Origin: Sinorhizobium sp. RAC02
Lineage (GTDB): Bacteria > Pseudomonadota > Alphaproteobacteria > Rhizobiales > Rhizobiaceae
DNA: 64,000 nt
NCBI RefSeq assembly: GCF_001713395.1
Contig: NZ_CP016450.1
Location: 2,676,001-2,740,000 of the forward strand
Reading direction: 5' to 3'
The translations under genes and the position numbers were made by a program. Positions within the stretch are counted from its first letter, which is position 1; every line of letters starts with the position of its first letter. Below are positions 17,701 to 26,277 of this stretch, piece after piece. Below the pieces are notes generated by a model that was not told where the DNA came from, made no database searches, and saw nothing but the letters and a program-made list of their open reading frames with translations.

Positions 17701-20193
17701 ACCCAGACCGCCGCGGTCGGCGCCGAGGGCGGTGAGGTGGAAATCCCGATCACCAAGGAATGGGGACCGGGCTCCTACGTCACCGCGACGCTCTTCCGCC
17801 CGGGCTCCGACCAGGAAAGCCGCATGCCGATGCGCGCCATCGGCATCACCTGGCTGAAGGTCGATCCTGCCGAGCGTAAGCTCAATGTCGCCCTCGACGT
17901 GCCGGAAAAGACCCTGCCGCGTCAGCCGCTCGACATCTCTCTCCAGGTGGCAGGTGCGGGCGCCAACGAGGAGGCCTATATCACGGTCGCCGCCGTGGAT
18001 GTCGGTATCCTCAATCTCACCAAATATGAAGCGCCCGATCCGGCCGGCTGGTACTTCGGCCAACGCCGCCTCGGCATGGAAATCCGCGACCTCTACGGCC
18101 GCCTGATCGACGGTTCGCTCGGCGCCACCGGGCGCCTGCGCACCGGCGGTGACGGCGGCGAAGGCGCGCTCTCGGGCAAGCCTCCGACAGAAAAGCTGGT
18201 CGCCTTCTTCGCCGGCCCCGTGAAACTCGATGCGGACGGCAAGGCCAAGGTCAGCTTCGACATTCCGCAGTTCAACGGCACGGCCCGCATCATGGCCGTT
18301 GCCTGGACCAAGACGGGCGTCGGTAGCGCATCAAAGGACGTCATCATCCGCGATCCGGTCGTCGTGACGGCAAGCCTGCCGAAGTTCCTCGCACCCGGGG
18401 ACCGGGCGGATCTCAGGCTCGACATCGTCAACACGGATGCGCCTGCCGGCGACTATACGGTCGAGGTCACGCACAATGCCTCCGTCATGGTCGAACAGAC
18501 CGGTGCCGGCCAGACGATCAAGCTGGAGCCCGGTGGCAAGACGGCGCTCACTTTGCCGCTCATCGGCGGTGAGGCAGGCGACGGCGTCGTGACGGTCAAA
18601 CTGTCGAACGGCTCCGGCATGTCGCTTGAACAGGCACTCAATGTGCCCGTACGCCCGGCCGCCATGCCGATCACCACGCGCCGGCCGATCGAGATTGCCG
18701 CAAACGGCAGCCTGACGATCGACGACCAGCTTCTGGCCGACAGCCAGCTTGCCGGCGCTTCGGTCAGCCTCAGCGTCTCGCGCGCCGCGGCCTTCGACAT
18801 CCCGGCACTCCTGATGGCGCTCGACCGCTACCCCTATGGCTGCACCGAGCAGACGACCAGCCGCGCGCTGCCACTGCTCTATCTCAGCGAGCTTTCCAAA
18901 CAGTCCGGCCTGCCGGAGGACACGGAAACGCAGAAGCGCGTGCAGGACGCCATCTACCGCGTGCTTGCCAACCAGTCCTCGTCCGGCAGCTTCGGCCTCT
19001 GGTCGCCGGGCTATGGCGACCTCTGGCTCGATGCCTTCGTGACGGACTTCCTCACAAGGGCGCGCGAACAGAAGTTCGACGTGCCGGAGCAGGCCATGCT
19101 GCAGGCACTTTCCAACCTGCAGAACTCCATCTCCTATGAGGTCAATGTCTCCACCCAGGGCACCGAGATCGCCTACGCGCTCTACGTGCTCGCCCGCAAC
19201 CGCAAGGCCGCGATCAGCGACCTGCGCTACTATGCGGACACGAAGCTCTCGGAGTTCTCCTCGCCGCTCGCCCGCGCACAGCTTGCCGGCGCGCTCGGTC
19301 TCTATGGCGATGCCCAGCGCTCGATGACGATCTTCTCCAATGCGCTCGGCCTCTCGCGTGACGGCATCCTGAATGCCAGCCTCTCGCGCACCGACTACGG
19401 TTCGTCGCTGCGCGACGGCGCCGCCATCCTGGCGCTTGCCGCAGAAAGCCGGCCGGTTCCCAATGTCATTCCGGAACTGACGAAGCTCGTCGCCAAGCAG
19501 TGGGAGGACAAGCGCTGGACCAGCACGCAGGAGCAGACCTGGATGCTGCTCGCCGCGCGGTCCGTGAAGGATGCCGACAAGGACCTGAAGCTCGAAATCA
19601 ACGGCGCCGAGCGCGCCGGCGGCTACGCCGCGCAGATGACGGGCAAGTCCCTGATGGAAAACCCGCTGACCATCGCCAACCGCACCGGCGAGCCGGTCTC
19701 GGCCGTGCTGACCACGGTTGCGGCTCCCGCCGACCCGCTGCCGGCCGGCGGCGACGGCTTTGCCATCGAGCGCACCTACTACACGCTCGACGGCGAGGAG
19801 GCGAACATCACGGAGGCGACGCAGAACGAGCGCTACGTCGTGGTGCTGAAGGTGACGGAACACAATGACTGGCCGTCGCGCATCATCATCACCGACCTGC
19901 TGCCGGCTGGTTTCGAGATCGACAATCCGAGCCTCGTCGACAGCGCGAAGCTTTCGAACTTCGACTGGCTCGGCGAGACCGAGGCGGCGCATACGGAGTT
20001 CCGCTACGACCGTTTCGTCGCGGCCTTCAACCGCAACGCGGGCGACAACCGCGAGGTCAGCCTCGCCTATGTCGTGCGCGCCGTCACCCCTGGCACCTAT
20101 GACCTGCCGGCAGCGCAGGTGGAGGACATGTATCGTCCGCAGTACTCCGCCCGCACGGCAACCGGCCGCATGCAGGTCGCCAAGGCCGAATAA
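14737..20193 (+). CDS. Bacterial alpha-2-macroglobulin with N-terminal PAN/Apple domain
   Basis: This very large periplasmic protein (about 1818 residues) traps proteases and is thought to protect cells after envelope damage. A signal peptide ends at AHA-EE, with no lipobox cysteine, unlike the E. coli lipoprotein. Residues about 30-90 form a PAN/Apple-like domain (NSDYFGFDLRTV, CKTDCVDDLSCRAFTYN). Residues about 115-240 look TPR-like. MG domains follow, then the thioester segment YGCTEQTTSRALP with Cys1369 and Gln1372, in an alpha/alpha toroid, and C-terminal receptor-like domains. AGGAGG precedes the ATG. pbpC begins 12 bases after the stop, the standard partner. Confidence 0.93.
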   Translation: MSMRAIFGFSALLLAAVASPPLPAHAEETRTVVTTENSDYFGFDLRTVQDVTLDQCKTDCVDDLSCRAFTYNPKVKWCFLKSDFNQLNHFQGAIAGKIIKADNAADIGAPPAMPFISDYMMSDARTFRDGLALATEHTGQGAESLGSLGRIESASSRFDQALIAYKGALSLAPDDYYLWIETAESMGRAVSNSYLAGQGALAAINAYQLSRTTETRARALAVLADTLDKSGNYRAGINAYKASLELKDDVAVRSAYLGLRARQGFRIVNHTIDSDSATPRACVEFSEPLVKSGADYASFVTLDGAAPKAVEAKDRQICVEGLNHGQRYKIAFRPGLPSAVDEPLESMVDLDIYVQDRTATVRFTGDGFVLPGSVRRGIPIVSVNTDSADLKLYRVGDRAIAGLLADSRFLTQLDGYSAERIESQNGQLVWQGKIEISPELNKDVVTSFPVDEALPERKPGVYVLTAAASNGRSNEWDAKATQWFVVSDVGLTTYAGTDGLNVFARSLDSAAPLEGVDLQLIATNNEVLGTATTDAEGRATFTAGLMRGTAAMTPAVILAKKGESDFVFLDMTRAGFDLSDRGVTGRPAPGAIDVLAWTERGIYRAGETVHATALARDIEANAVEKLPLTFVFNRPDGVEDRRLVSDGAALGGHAIDLPLQENSMRGTWTMQIYTDPKGTAIAEKTFLVDDFVPDRIEFDMTSTAKDIETGVPVPVSVEGRYLYGAPGAGLEIEGDVALKPTRADPAFPEYVFGLTDEEAIEESTTPLEGLDVLDDEGKTTFDVTVTDLPSTTQRLEALVTLRMMEAGGRAVERSLTLPVKATGPMIGVKPEFKGELSENGIANFHVVAVGPDGAKLAMQGLPWKLLAVERNYQWYRDGSSWRYEPVLSTQQVSNGTLDVASDGGKISVPVTWGRYRLEVESPEPDGPATSVEFDAGWYVAATSTETPDALEISLDKENYAVGDTAKLKISPRHAGQVLITVGAESLIATQTAAVGAEGGEVEIPITKEWGPGSYVTATLFRPGSDQESRMPMRAIGITWLKVDPAERKLNVALDVPEKTLPRQPLDISLQVAGAGANEEAYITVAAVDVGILNLTKYEAPDPAGWYFGQRRLGMEIRDLYGRLIDGSLGATGRLRTGGDGGEGALSGKPPTEKLVAFFAGPVKLDADGKAKVSFDIPQFNGTARIMAVAWTKTGVGSASKDVIIRDPVVVTASLPKFLAPGDRADLRLDIVNTDAPAGDYTVEVTHNASVMVEQTGAGQTIKLEPGGKTALTLPLIGGEAGDGVVTVKLSNGSGMSLEQALNVPVRPAAMPITTRRPIEIAANGSLTIDDQLLADSQLAGASVSLSVSRAAAFDIPALLMALDRYPYGCTEQTTSRALPLLYLSELSKQSGLPEDTETQKRVQDAIYRVLANQSSSGSFGLWSPGYGDLWLDAFVTDFLTRAREQKFDVPEQAMLQALSNLQNSISYEVNVSTQGTEIAYALYVLARNRKAAISDLRYYADTKLSEFSSPLARAQLAGALGLYGDAQRSMTIFSNALGLSRDGILNASLSRTDYGSSLRDGAAILALAAESRPVPNVIPELTKLVAKQWEDKRWTSTQEQTWMLLAARSVKDADKDLKLEINGAERAGGYAAQMTGKSLMENPLTIANRTGEPVSAVLTTVAAPADPLPAGGDGFAIERTYYTLDGEEANITEATQNERYVVVLKVTEHNDWPSRIIITDLLPAGFEIDNPSLVDSAKLSNFDWLGETEAAHTEFRYDRFVAAFNRNAGDNREVSLAYVVRAVTPGTYDLPAAQVEDMYRPQYSARTATGRMQVAKAE

Positions 20194-20205
20194 GGGATCC
20201 GATCG

Positions 20206-22290
20206 ATGGCGCTCTGGCGCAAGCTCCTCATAGGCTCCCTCGGCGGGGCGGCAGTTATCGCCGCCCTCGCCTTCGGGCTCGACTATGCGGACAAGGCCTA
20301 TCCGCCGCCGGCTGCGGTGGCGGAGACCGTCTCCAAAGAAGTGCTCGACCGCGACGGCCGCCTGCTGCGTGCCTTCGCGACACCGGATGGCCTCTGGCGG
20401 CTGAAAACCACGGCCGCCGATGTCGATCCGCAATTCATCCGCATGCTCGTTGCCTATGAGGACCGGCGCTTCCGCGAGCATGCCGGCATCGACCCACTGG
20501 CGCTGTTGCGCGCCGCCGGCCAGTTCGTCACCAATGGCCGCATCGTCTCGGGCGCTTCCACGCTCTCCATGCAGGTCGCCCGGCTGATCGAGCCGCGCGA
20601 AAACCGCTCGATGCTGGCGAAACTGCGCCAGATGGCGCGCGCCATCCAGCTCGAACGGCGACTTTCCAAGGCTGAGATCCTCGATCTCTACCTGACGCTC
20701 GCCCCCTATGGCGGCAACTTGGAGGGCGTACGCGCGGCAAGCCTCGCCTGGTTCGGCAAGGAACCGAAGCGGCTCACCGTCGCCGAAGCCGCTTTGCTTG
20801 TTGCCCTGCCGCAGCTTCCCGAAAAGCGCCGGCCGGACCGGCACCGCGCCGTTGCGGAAAAGGCCCGCGAGCGCGTGCTGAATCGTCTTGCTGTCTCCGA
20901 GATCATCGGCGAAGGCGAGGCCGAACGCGCGTCTGCCGAAGCTGTACCGGATCGCCGCCGCCAGCTCCCATCGTACGCCGCCCATCTTTCCGAGCTGGCG
21001 CTGCGCAAGGACCCGAAGGCGATCAAGCACGAGACATCGCTTGACCGCACCGTGCAGGACGGTCTCGAAACCGTCGCGCGCGAGGCAGCAGAACGGCTTG
21101 GCCCGAAAATCTCCATCGCCATGGTGATGGCCGATGCCCGCACCGGCGAAATTCTTGGCGAGGTCGGCTCGGCGGATTATTTCGACGGCAGCCGCGCCGG
21201 CTGGATCGACATGACGCGCATCCGTCGTTCGCCCGGTTCGGCGCTCAAACCCTTCATCTACGGCCTCGCCTTCGAGGAGGGGCTGGTCGCGCAGGAAACC
21301 ATCGTCGAGGATCGACCTTCCGATTTTTCCGGCTATCGCCCGCGCAATTTCGACATGACCTACCAGGGTGACGTCAGCGTACGCAAGGCGCTGCAGCTTT
21401 CGCTGAACGTGCCCGCCGTGCGCCTGCTCGAAGCCGTCGGCCCGACGCGACTGATGGTGCGCTTCCGCCGCGCCGAGGTGCAGGCCGTGCTGCCGCCGGG
21501 CGAGACACCCGGTCTCGCCATCGGGCTTGGCGGTCTCGGCATCACGCTGCGCGATCTTACCCAGCTCTATGCGGCCCTCGCCAACCGCGGCATGCCCGTC
21601 CGCCTTGGGGACGGCATTTCCCGCGCGGCCGCGCAGATCGAGGGCGAACCGCTGCTCGACCCCGTCGCCGTCTGGCAGGTCTCCGACGTGCTCTCCGCCG
21701 TCACGCCACCGACCGGCAGCCGCCGCCTCGGCATCGCCTACAAGACCGGCACCAGCTACGGCTACCGCGATGCCTGGTCCGTCGGCTATGACGGCCGCCA
21801 TGTGCTCGGCGTCTGGGTCGGCCGTGCCGACAATGGCGCCGTGCCCGGCCTGACCGGATATGGTGCCGCAGCCCCCATCCTCTTCGAGGCCTTCGCACGC
21901 TCCGGCGTTGCCATCACCGCGCTGCCGCGCGCCCCGGCCGGCGCGGTACGGATCGCACAATCGGAGCTGCCGGCGAGCCTGCGCCGCTTCGCGATCACCG
22001 CCAACGGCCTCGTCGCCACCGCGGCGCGCGAGCCGGCACCGGAAATCATCTATCCGCCGGAAGGCGCCCATGTCGAACTCGGCGCGACGACAGGCGCTGA
22101 CCTCTCGCCCCTCGTTCTGAAGCTCCAGGGCGGCCGCGCCCCCTTCCGCTGGCTTGCCAACGGGAAGGTACTGCCGGATGCCTCGCGCCGGCGCACCACA
22201 CAATGGATGCCGGAAGGTGCGGGCTTCTCGACACTCACGGTGATCGATGCCGCCGGAAGGGCGGCGAGTGTGCGGGTGTTTATCGAGTAA
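20206..22290 (+). CDS. pbpC: Penicillin-binding protein 1C
   Basis: This is a bifunctional peptidoglycan synthase of class A, PBP1C type, anchored by an N-terminal helix (residues about 7-25). The glycosyltransferase-51 domain has AYEDRRFREHAGIDPLALLR with catalytic Glu85, then SGASTLSMQVARL. The transpeptidase domain has the SxxK motif SALK at Ser345/Lys348 and KTGTS at Lys513. The C-terminal BiPBP_C beta domain starts near residue 600 (PAPEIIYPPEGAHVEL). At 694 residues it is full length. Co-location with alpha-2-macroglobulin suggests that PBP1C repairs the wall while the partner traps intruding proteases. Confidence 0.95.
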   Translation: MALWRKLLIGSLGGAAVIAALAFGLDYADKAYPPPAAVAETVSKEVLDRDGRLLRAFATPDGLWRLKTTAADVDPQFIRMLVAYEDRRFREHAGIDPLALLRAAGQFVTNGRIVSGASTLSMQVARLIEPRENRSMLAKLRQMARAIQLERRLSKAEILDLYLTLAPYGGNLEGVRAASLAWFGKEPKRLTVAEAALLVALPQLPEKRRPDRHRAVAEKARERVLNRLAVSEIIGEGEAERASAEAVPDRRRQLPSYAAHLSELALRKDPKAIKHETSLDRTVQDGLETVAREAAERLGPKISIAMVMADARTGEILGEVGSADYFDGSRAGWIDMTRIRRSPGSALKPFIYGLAFEEGLVAQETIVEDRPSDFSGYRPRNFDMTYQGDVSVRKALQLSLNVPAVRLLEAVGPTRLMVRFRRAEVQAVLPPGETPGLAIGLGGLGITLRDLTQLYAALANRGMPVRLGDGISRAAAQIEGEPLLDPVAVWQVSDVLSAVTPPTGSRRLGIAYKTGTSYGYRDAWSVGYDGRHVLGVWVGRADNGAVPGLTGYGAAAPILFEAFARSGVAITALPRAPAGAVRIAQSELPASLRRFAITANGLVATAAREPAPEIIYPPEGAHVELGATTGADLSPLVLKLQGGRAPFRWLANGKVLPDASRRRTTQWMPEGAGFSTLTVIDAAGRAASVRVFIE

Positions 22291-22337
22291 TACAGCCTGC
22301 CGCCTTCACCATAGCGATGGAATTGGCGACGTGAGTC

Positions 22338-22395
22338 GTATTCCCTTCTCCCCAGCGGGGAGAAGGTGGCCCGAAGGGTCGGATGAGGGGGCTAG
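22338..22395. repeat. RIME-like mosaic repeat, copy 2 (right-half type)
   Basis: This holds the hairpin CTTCTCCCCAGCGGGGAGAA followed by GGTGGCCCGAAGGGTCGGATGA. It matches the hairpin and right half of copy 1 but lacks its left half. Confidence 0.7.
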
Positions 22396-22423
22396 GCATG
22401 TGGAAGGGGTTTGCCTGCGGCAT

Positions 22424-22476
22424 CCCCCTCATCCCGCTGCCGCGACCTTCTCCCCGCGGGGGAGAAGGGGACTTCC
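22424..22476. repeat. RIME-like mosaic repeat, copy 3 (left-half type)
   Basis: CCCCTCATCCCGCTGCCG leads into the hairpin CTTCTCCCCGCGGGGGAGAA, matching the left half and hairpin of copy 1 without its right half. A further small GCCCTC/GAGGGC hairpin lies near 22505-22520. No gene is seen between 22291 and 22570. Confidence 0.65.
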
Positions 22477-22570
22477 CCTCAACGGTCTCATTCCGCAGGA
22501 GACCGCCCTCACTTGAGGGCAGAGGGTTCGCTGAGAGGCAGAATTCCAAACAGCACCCGCGTTGCCGCGA

Positions 22571-23371
22571 TCATTTGCCGGAATCCGCCGGCACCCAGCC
22601 CGGCTTGCGTTTCTCCAGAAACGCCGCAATACCTTCCGCCGCCGCAGGCGTTTCCCAGGTATCGGCAAGCCGCGTCAGCGTCATCTCGATCAGTTTGTCG
22701 TCGATCGGCAGGGCGAGTGCATGGGCGAGCGCCTTGGCCGCGGCAACGGCCTCTGGCGACGCCGTGAAGTAGGGCGCAATCTCTGCCTCGATCGCCGTAT
22801 CCAGCCCGTCAGCCGCGACGATGCCGCTGACCAGGCCGATGTCGCGGGCCGTCGGCGCATCGAACAGGCGGGCGGAGGTGGCGAACCGCAGGAAGGCCGC
22901 GGGACCGATGCGGGCGGCGACATAGGGGCTGATCGTTGCCGGAATGAGGCCGAGGCGGGTTTCCGTCAAGCCGAAGCGGGCGCCTTCCACGGCAATCGCC
23001 GCATCGCAGACACTGATGAGGCCAACGCCGCCGCCATAGGCCTGGCCGTTGACGCGGGCGACCAGCGGCTTTTTCAGATCGCGCAGCGCCTTCAGCATCA
23101 AGGCCAGCCGGCGCGCTTCCGCGATGCGCTCCTCACGGGTGGCAGTGATCTGCTCCTTCATCCAGTTGAGGTCGCCGCCCGCGCAAAAACTCTCGCCCTC
23201 GCCGCTCAGCACGACCACGCGCACCGCCCTATCATCGCCGAGCAGGCCGGCAACGGCGGTCAGTTCGCGGATCATCAGGCCGGACAGCGCATTGTGCTGC
23301 GCATGGCGGCGCAGCGTCAGGGCCGCTACACCGCGCCGGTCGACGGATACGGAAATGGTCTCGAAATTCAT
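22571..23371 (-). CDS. liuC: Enoyl-CoA hydratase, probable methylglutaconyl-CoA hydratase
   Basis: This crotonase-fold enzyme of 266 residues is probably the hydratase converting 3-methylglutaconyl-CoA to HMG-CoA in leucine breakdown. Crotonase oxyanion-hole segments are ESFCAGGDLNWMKEQ and NGQAYGGGVGLISVCD, with the catalytic-Glu region FGLTETRLGLIPATIS. The substrate assignment rests on its position as the last gene of a complete leucine/isovalerate operon, downstream of the HMG-CoA lyase gene by 33 bases. GAGGAGGAGG precedes the ATG. Confidence 0.88.
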   Translation of the reverse strand: MNFETISVSVDRRGVAALTLRRHAQHNALSGLMIRELTAVAGLLGDDRAVRVVVLSGEGESFCAGGDLNWMKEQITATREERIAEARRLALMLKALRDLKKPLVARVNGQAYGGGVGLISVCDAAIAVEGARFGLTETRLGLIPATISPYVAARIGPAAFLRFATSARLFDAPTARDIGLVSGIVAADGLDTAIEAEIAPYFTASPEAVAAAKALAHALALPIDDKLIEMTLTRLADTWETPAAAEGIAAFLEKRKPGWVPADSGK

Positions 23372-23404
23372 GACTACCTCCTCCTCTAGCGCTATCGCAC
23401 ACAG

Positions 23405-24280
23405 CTAACCATTTTTCCCGGAATCGCCCTTGCCAGTGATCTTCCGCGCAAAGGCCGCAGCCGCCGCCAGCTTGTCCCGGACGAGCCCCGTCTCGTAGCC
23501 TTCCACCGCAAGCATATCGGCGACGACAAGCGTATCCACATTGCCGCGCGCACCGGGCGCATAGGGGCAGCCGCCAAGCCCGCCGACCGAGGCATCGAAG
23601 ACGGACAGCCCATGATCGAGCGCAACGCGAATATTGTCGAGCGCCAATCCGCTCGTATCGTGGAAATGGCCGGCAAGATTTTCCGGGGCGGCGACGGCGA
23701 GCACCCCGTCCAGCATGGCCGCGACCTCGTTTGGCCGTGCACGGCCGATCGTGTCGCCAAGGCTTACCTCATGGCAGCCGAGGCGCAGCAACTGTTCCGT
23801 CACCGCTGCCACAGCGCGGGGCTTGACCGGGCCGTCATAGGGGCATTGCACGACGCAGCTGACATAGCCACGCAACGGAATGCCATCAGCCTTCGCGGCC
23901 TCCGCGACCGGCCGGGCGCGCTCGATGCTTTCGGCAATCGAGCAGTTGAGATTGGCGCGCGAAAAACCTTCGGAGGCCGAGAGGAAGACTGCAACCTCGT
24001 CGACACCTGCCGCCTTCGCCGCCTCGTAGCCCTTCATGTTGGGCACCAGCGCCGCATACGAAATGCCGGCCCGGCGCTTGATGCCCGCCATGACCTGCGC
24101 CCCGTCGGCAAGCTGCGGCACCCATTTCGGGCTGACGAAACTCGTCGCCTCGATACGCCTGAAGCCACAATCCGACAACACGTCGATCAGCGCGATCTTA
24201 TCGGCGGACGGGATGATCGCCTTCTCATTCTGCAAGCCGTCGCGGGCGGCCATCTCGACGATTTCGATGTGTCGGCTCAT
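23405..24280 (-). CDS. liuE: Hydroxymethylglutaryl-CoA lyase
   Basis: The enzyme cleaves HMG-CoA to acetyl-CoA and acetoacetate, the last step of leucine catabolism. The protein is a 291-residue TIM barrel. It starts with the characteristic IVEMAARDGLQNEK, contains SFVSPKWVPQLADG, and carries the metal-binding HFHDTSGLALDNI and the catalytic-cysteine loop GGLGGCPYAPGARGN. The start overlaps the end of the carboxylase alpha gene by four bases with GAGGAGG upstream, indicating coupling. Confidence 0.95.
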   Translation of the reverse strand: MSRHIEIVEMAARDGLQNEKAIIPSADKIALIDVLSDCGFRRIEATSFVSPKWVPQLADGAQVMAGIKRRAGISYAALVPNMKGYEAAKAAGVDEVAVFLSASEGFSRANLNCSIAESIERARPVAEAAKADGIPLRGYVSCVVQCPYDGPVKPRAVAAVTEQLLRLGCHEVSLGDTIGRARPNEVAAMLDGVLAVAAPENLAGHFHDTSGLALDNIRVALDHGLSVFDASVGGLGGCPYAPGARGNVDTLVVADMLAVEGYETGLVRDKLAAAAAFARKITGKGDSGKNG

Positions 24281-26262
24281 GCCGCCTCCTCGGACTCCAG
24301 CGAGAGCAAAAGCGCGCCCTCGGCCACTTGGTCGCCGACTGCGACGGGCACAGCGGCCACCACGCCGTCACGGGGGGCCGCCAGCACCAGTTCCATCTTC
24401 ATCGCCTCCATGGTGACGAGCGGATCGCCCTTCGTCACGCGTGCACCCGGTTCCGCCGAGACGATGCGAACCAGGCCGGGCATCGGCGCAGAGAGCCGGT
24501 CACCGCCGGCAGCCGTCTCGCCATGGTGGCTTGCCTCTTCCGCGCGTGCGAAGGCATGGCTATGGCCGGCGAAGAAGACGACGATGTCGGCGCGGTCGCT
24601 GTGCACCCTTGCCGGCAGCACATGGCCATCAAGGTCCACTTGCAAGGAACGGCCGTTCGACGATCGAATTCGGATATTCGTTGCTAGGTCGTTGCGTTCG
24701 ATGCGGAAGCGATCCTGGCCGAGCGTCGTGACGCGCAGGGCATGTTCCGCGCCGCCGTGATCCAGAAAAACCGTCTGTGCGGCCTCGCCCCACAAGCGGA
24801 AACCACGGATATCGGCCCACGGGTCCGGATCGGCCGGTGCGGCGAGTAAACCGAGCGCCGAAAGGGCAGCCAGTGCAAAAGCCTCCTCGGGGGCATCGGG
24901 TTCAGCCAGCAGCCCTTCGCCCGCCCGGCCGATCACCCCGGTATCGACATCACCGGCGGCAAAGGCCGGCAGACGGCACAGGCGGGCGAGGAAGCCGGCA
25001 TTTGTCGTCACGCCACCAACGCGGCATTGTTCCAGCGCCGTTTCCAGTTTCGCCAGAGCTTCCGCGCGGGTGCTGCCCTGGGTGATGACCTTGGCGATCA
25101 TCGGGTCGTAGAAGGGCGTGATGAGATCACCGGCCCGCACGCCGGAATCGATGCGGGCACCGTCCGGCAGGTCGAAAACGGAGAGGCGGCCGGTCGCCGG
25201 CAGGAAATCGCGCGCCGGGTTTTCCGCATAGAGCCGCGCTTCGAAGGCCCAGCCATTGATGGCAAAGTCCTCCTGCCGTTTCGGCAAGGGCTCGCCGGCG
25301 GCGACGCGCAGCTGCCATTCGACGAGATCGAGGCCGGTGATCGCCTCCGTCACGGGATGCTCGACCTGAAGGCGCGTGTTCATTTCCATGAAATGGAAGC
25401 GGTCCTGCCGCAAGCCTTCCGAAACGTCGGCAATGAACTCGACCGTACCGGCACCGCTATAGCCGATCGCCGCAGCCGCCCGCACCGCAGCCGCCCCCAT
25501 CGCCGCGCGCATTTCCGCCGTCATGCCGGGAGCGGGCGCCTCTTCGATGACCTTCTGGTGCCGGCGCTGGAGGGAGCAGTCGCGCTCGAAGAGATGCACG
25601 ACATTGCCGTGATTATCGCCAAAAACCTGCACTTCGATGTGGCGGGGCTTGGCCATGTATTTTTCGACGAGCACCCGCCCGTCGCCGAAGGCGCTTTCGG
25701 CTTCGCGGCGGGCGCTTTCCAGCGCCACGGCAAAATCGGCAGGCCGCTCCACCCGCCGCATGCCCTTGCCACCGCCGCCGGCGCGCGCCTTGATCAGCAC
25801 GGGGTAACCGATGGCATCCGCCTCACCGGCAAGGAAAACGGCATCCTGCTTCTCGCCGTGATAGCCGGGCACCACGGGCACGCCCGCCTTCTCCATCAGC
25901 GCCTTTGCCGCATCCTTGAGACCCATGGCACGGATGGCGCTTGCCGAGGGGCCGATGAAGACGAGCCCGGCGGCTTCCACCGCCTCCACGAAAGCGGGGT
26001 TTTCCGACAGGAAACCATAGCCGGGATGCACCGCCTCCGCCCCGCTCGCCTTTGCCGCCTCGAGGATTGCCGGGATGTTCAGGTAGCTCTTTGCCGCTTC
26101 CGCAGGGCCGATGCGAATGGCCTCGTCGGCCATTTCGACATGCAGCGCCTCACGGTCGGCATCGGAATAGACGGCGACCGTCGCGACACCCAGACGCCTG
26201 GCGGTGCGGATGACGCGGCAGGCGATTTCGCCGCGATTGGCGATGAGGATTTTCCTGAACAT
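24277..26262 (-). CDS. liuD: Methylcrotonoyl-CoA carboxylase, biotin-containing alpha subunit
   Basis: This subunit carries biotin carboxylase and biotin carrier domains and, with the beta subunit, carboxylates 3-methylcrotonyl-CoA. Residues 1 to about 450 are biotin carboxylase: KILIANRGEIACRVIRTA, the ATP-grasp glycine loop RAGGGGKGMR, and EMNTRLQVEHPVTE. The C-terminal biotinyl domain carries the biotinylation site EAMKMEL. The length of 661 is normal. Acetyl- and propionyl-CoA carboxylases share this layout; the substrate is inferred from the adjacent liuB, liuE and liuA genes. Confidence 0.94.
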   Translation of the reverse strand: MFRKILIANRGEIACRVIRTARRLGVATVAVYSDADREALHVEMADEAIRIGPAEAAKSYLNIPAILEAAKASGAEAVHPGYGFLSENPAFVEAVEAAGLVFIGPSASAIRAMGLKDAAKALMEKAGVPVVPGYHGEKQDAVFLAGEADAIGYPVLIKARAGGGGKGMRRVERPADFAVALESARREAESAFGDGRVLVEKYMAKPRHIEVQVFGDNHGNVVHLFERDCSLQRRHQKVIEEAPAPGMTAEMRAAMGAAAVRAAAAIGYSGAGTVEFIADVSEGLRQDRFHFMEMNTRLQVEHPVTEAITGLDLVEWQLRVAAGEPLPKRQEDFAINGWAFEARLYAENPARDFLPATGRLSVFDLPDGARIDSGVRAGDLITPFYDPMIAKVITQGSTRAEALAKLETALEQCRVGGVTTNAGFLARLCRLPAFAAGDVDTGVIGRAGEGLLAEPDAPEEAFALAALSALGLLAAPADPDPWADIRGFRLWGEAAQTVFLDHGGAEHALRVTTLGQDRFRIERNDLATNIRIRSSNGRSLQVDLDGHVLPARVHSDRADIVVFFAGHSHAFARAEEASHHGETAAGGDRLSAPMPGLVRIVSAEPGARVTKGDPLVTMEAMKMELVLAAPRDGVVAAVPVAVGDQVAEGALLLSLESEEAA

Positions 26263-26277
26263 GCGCGTTTCGGCTTT

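Noticed and set aside
18331..22203. A 1290-codon open frame antisense to alpha-2-macroglobulin and pbpC
   Set aside because: It lies opposite two well-recognised genes, has no domain, and its composition (His, Arg, Gly, Asp rich) is the usual mirror of GC-rich third positions.
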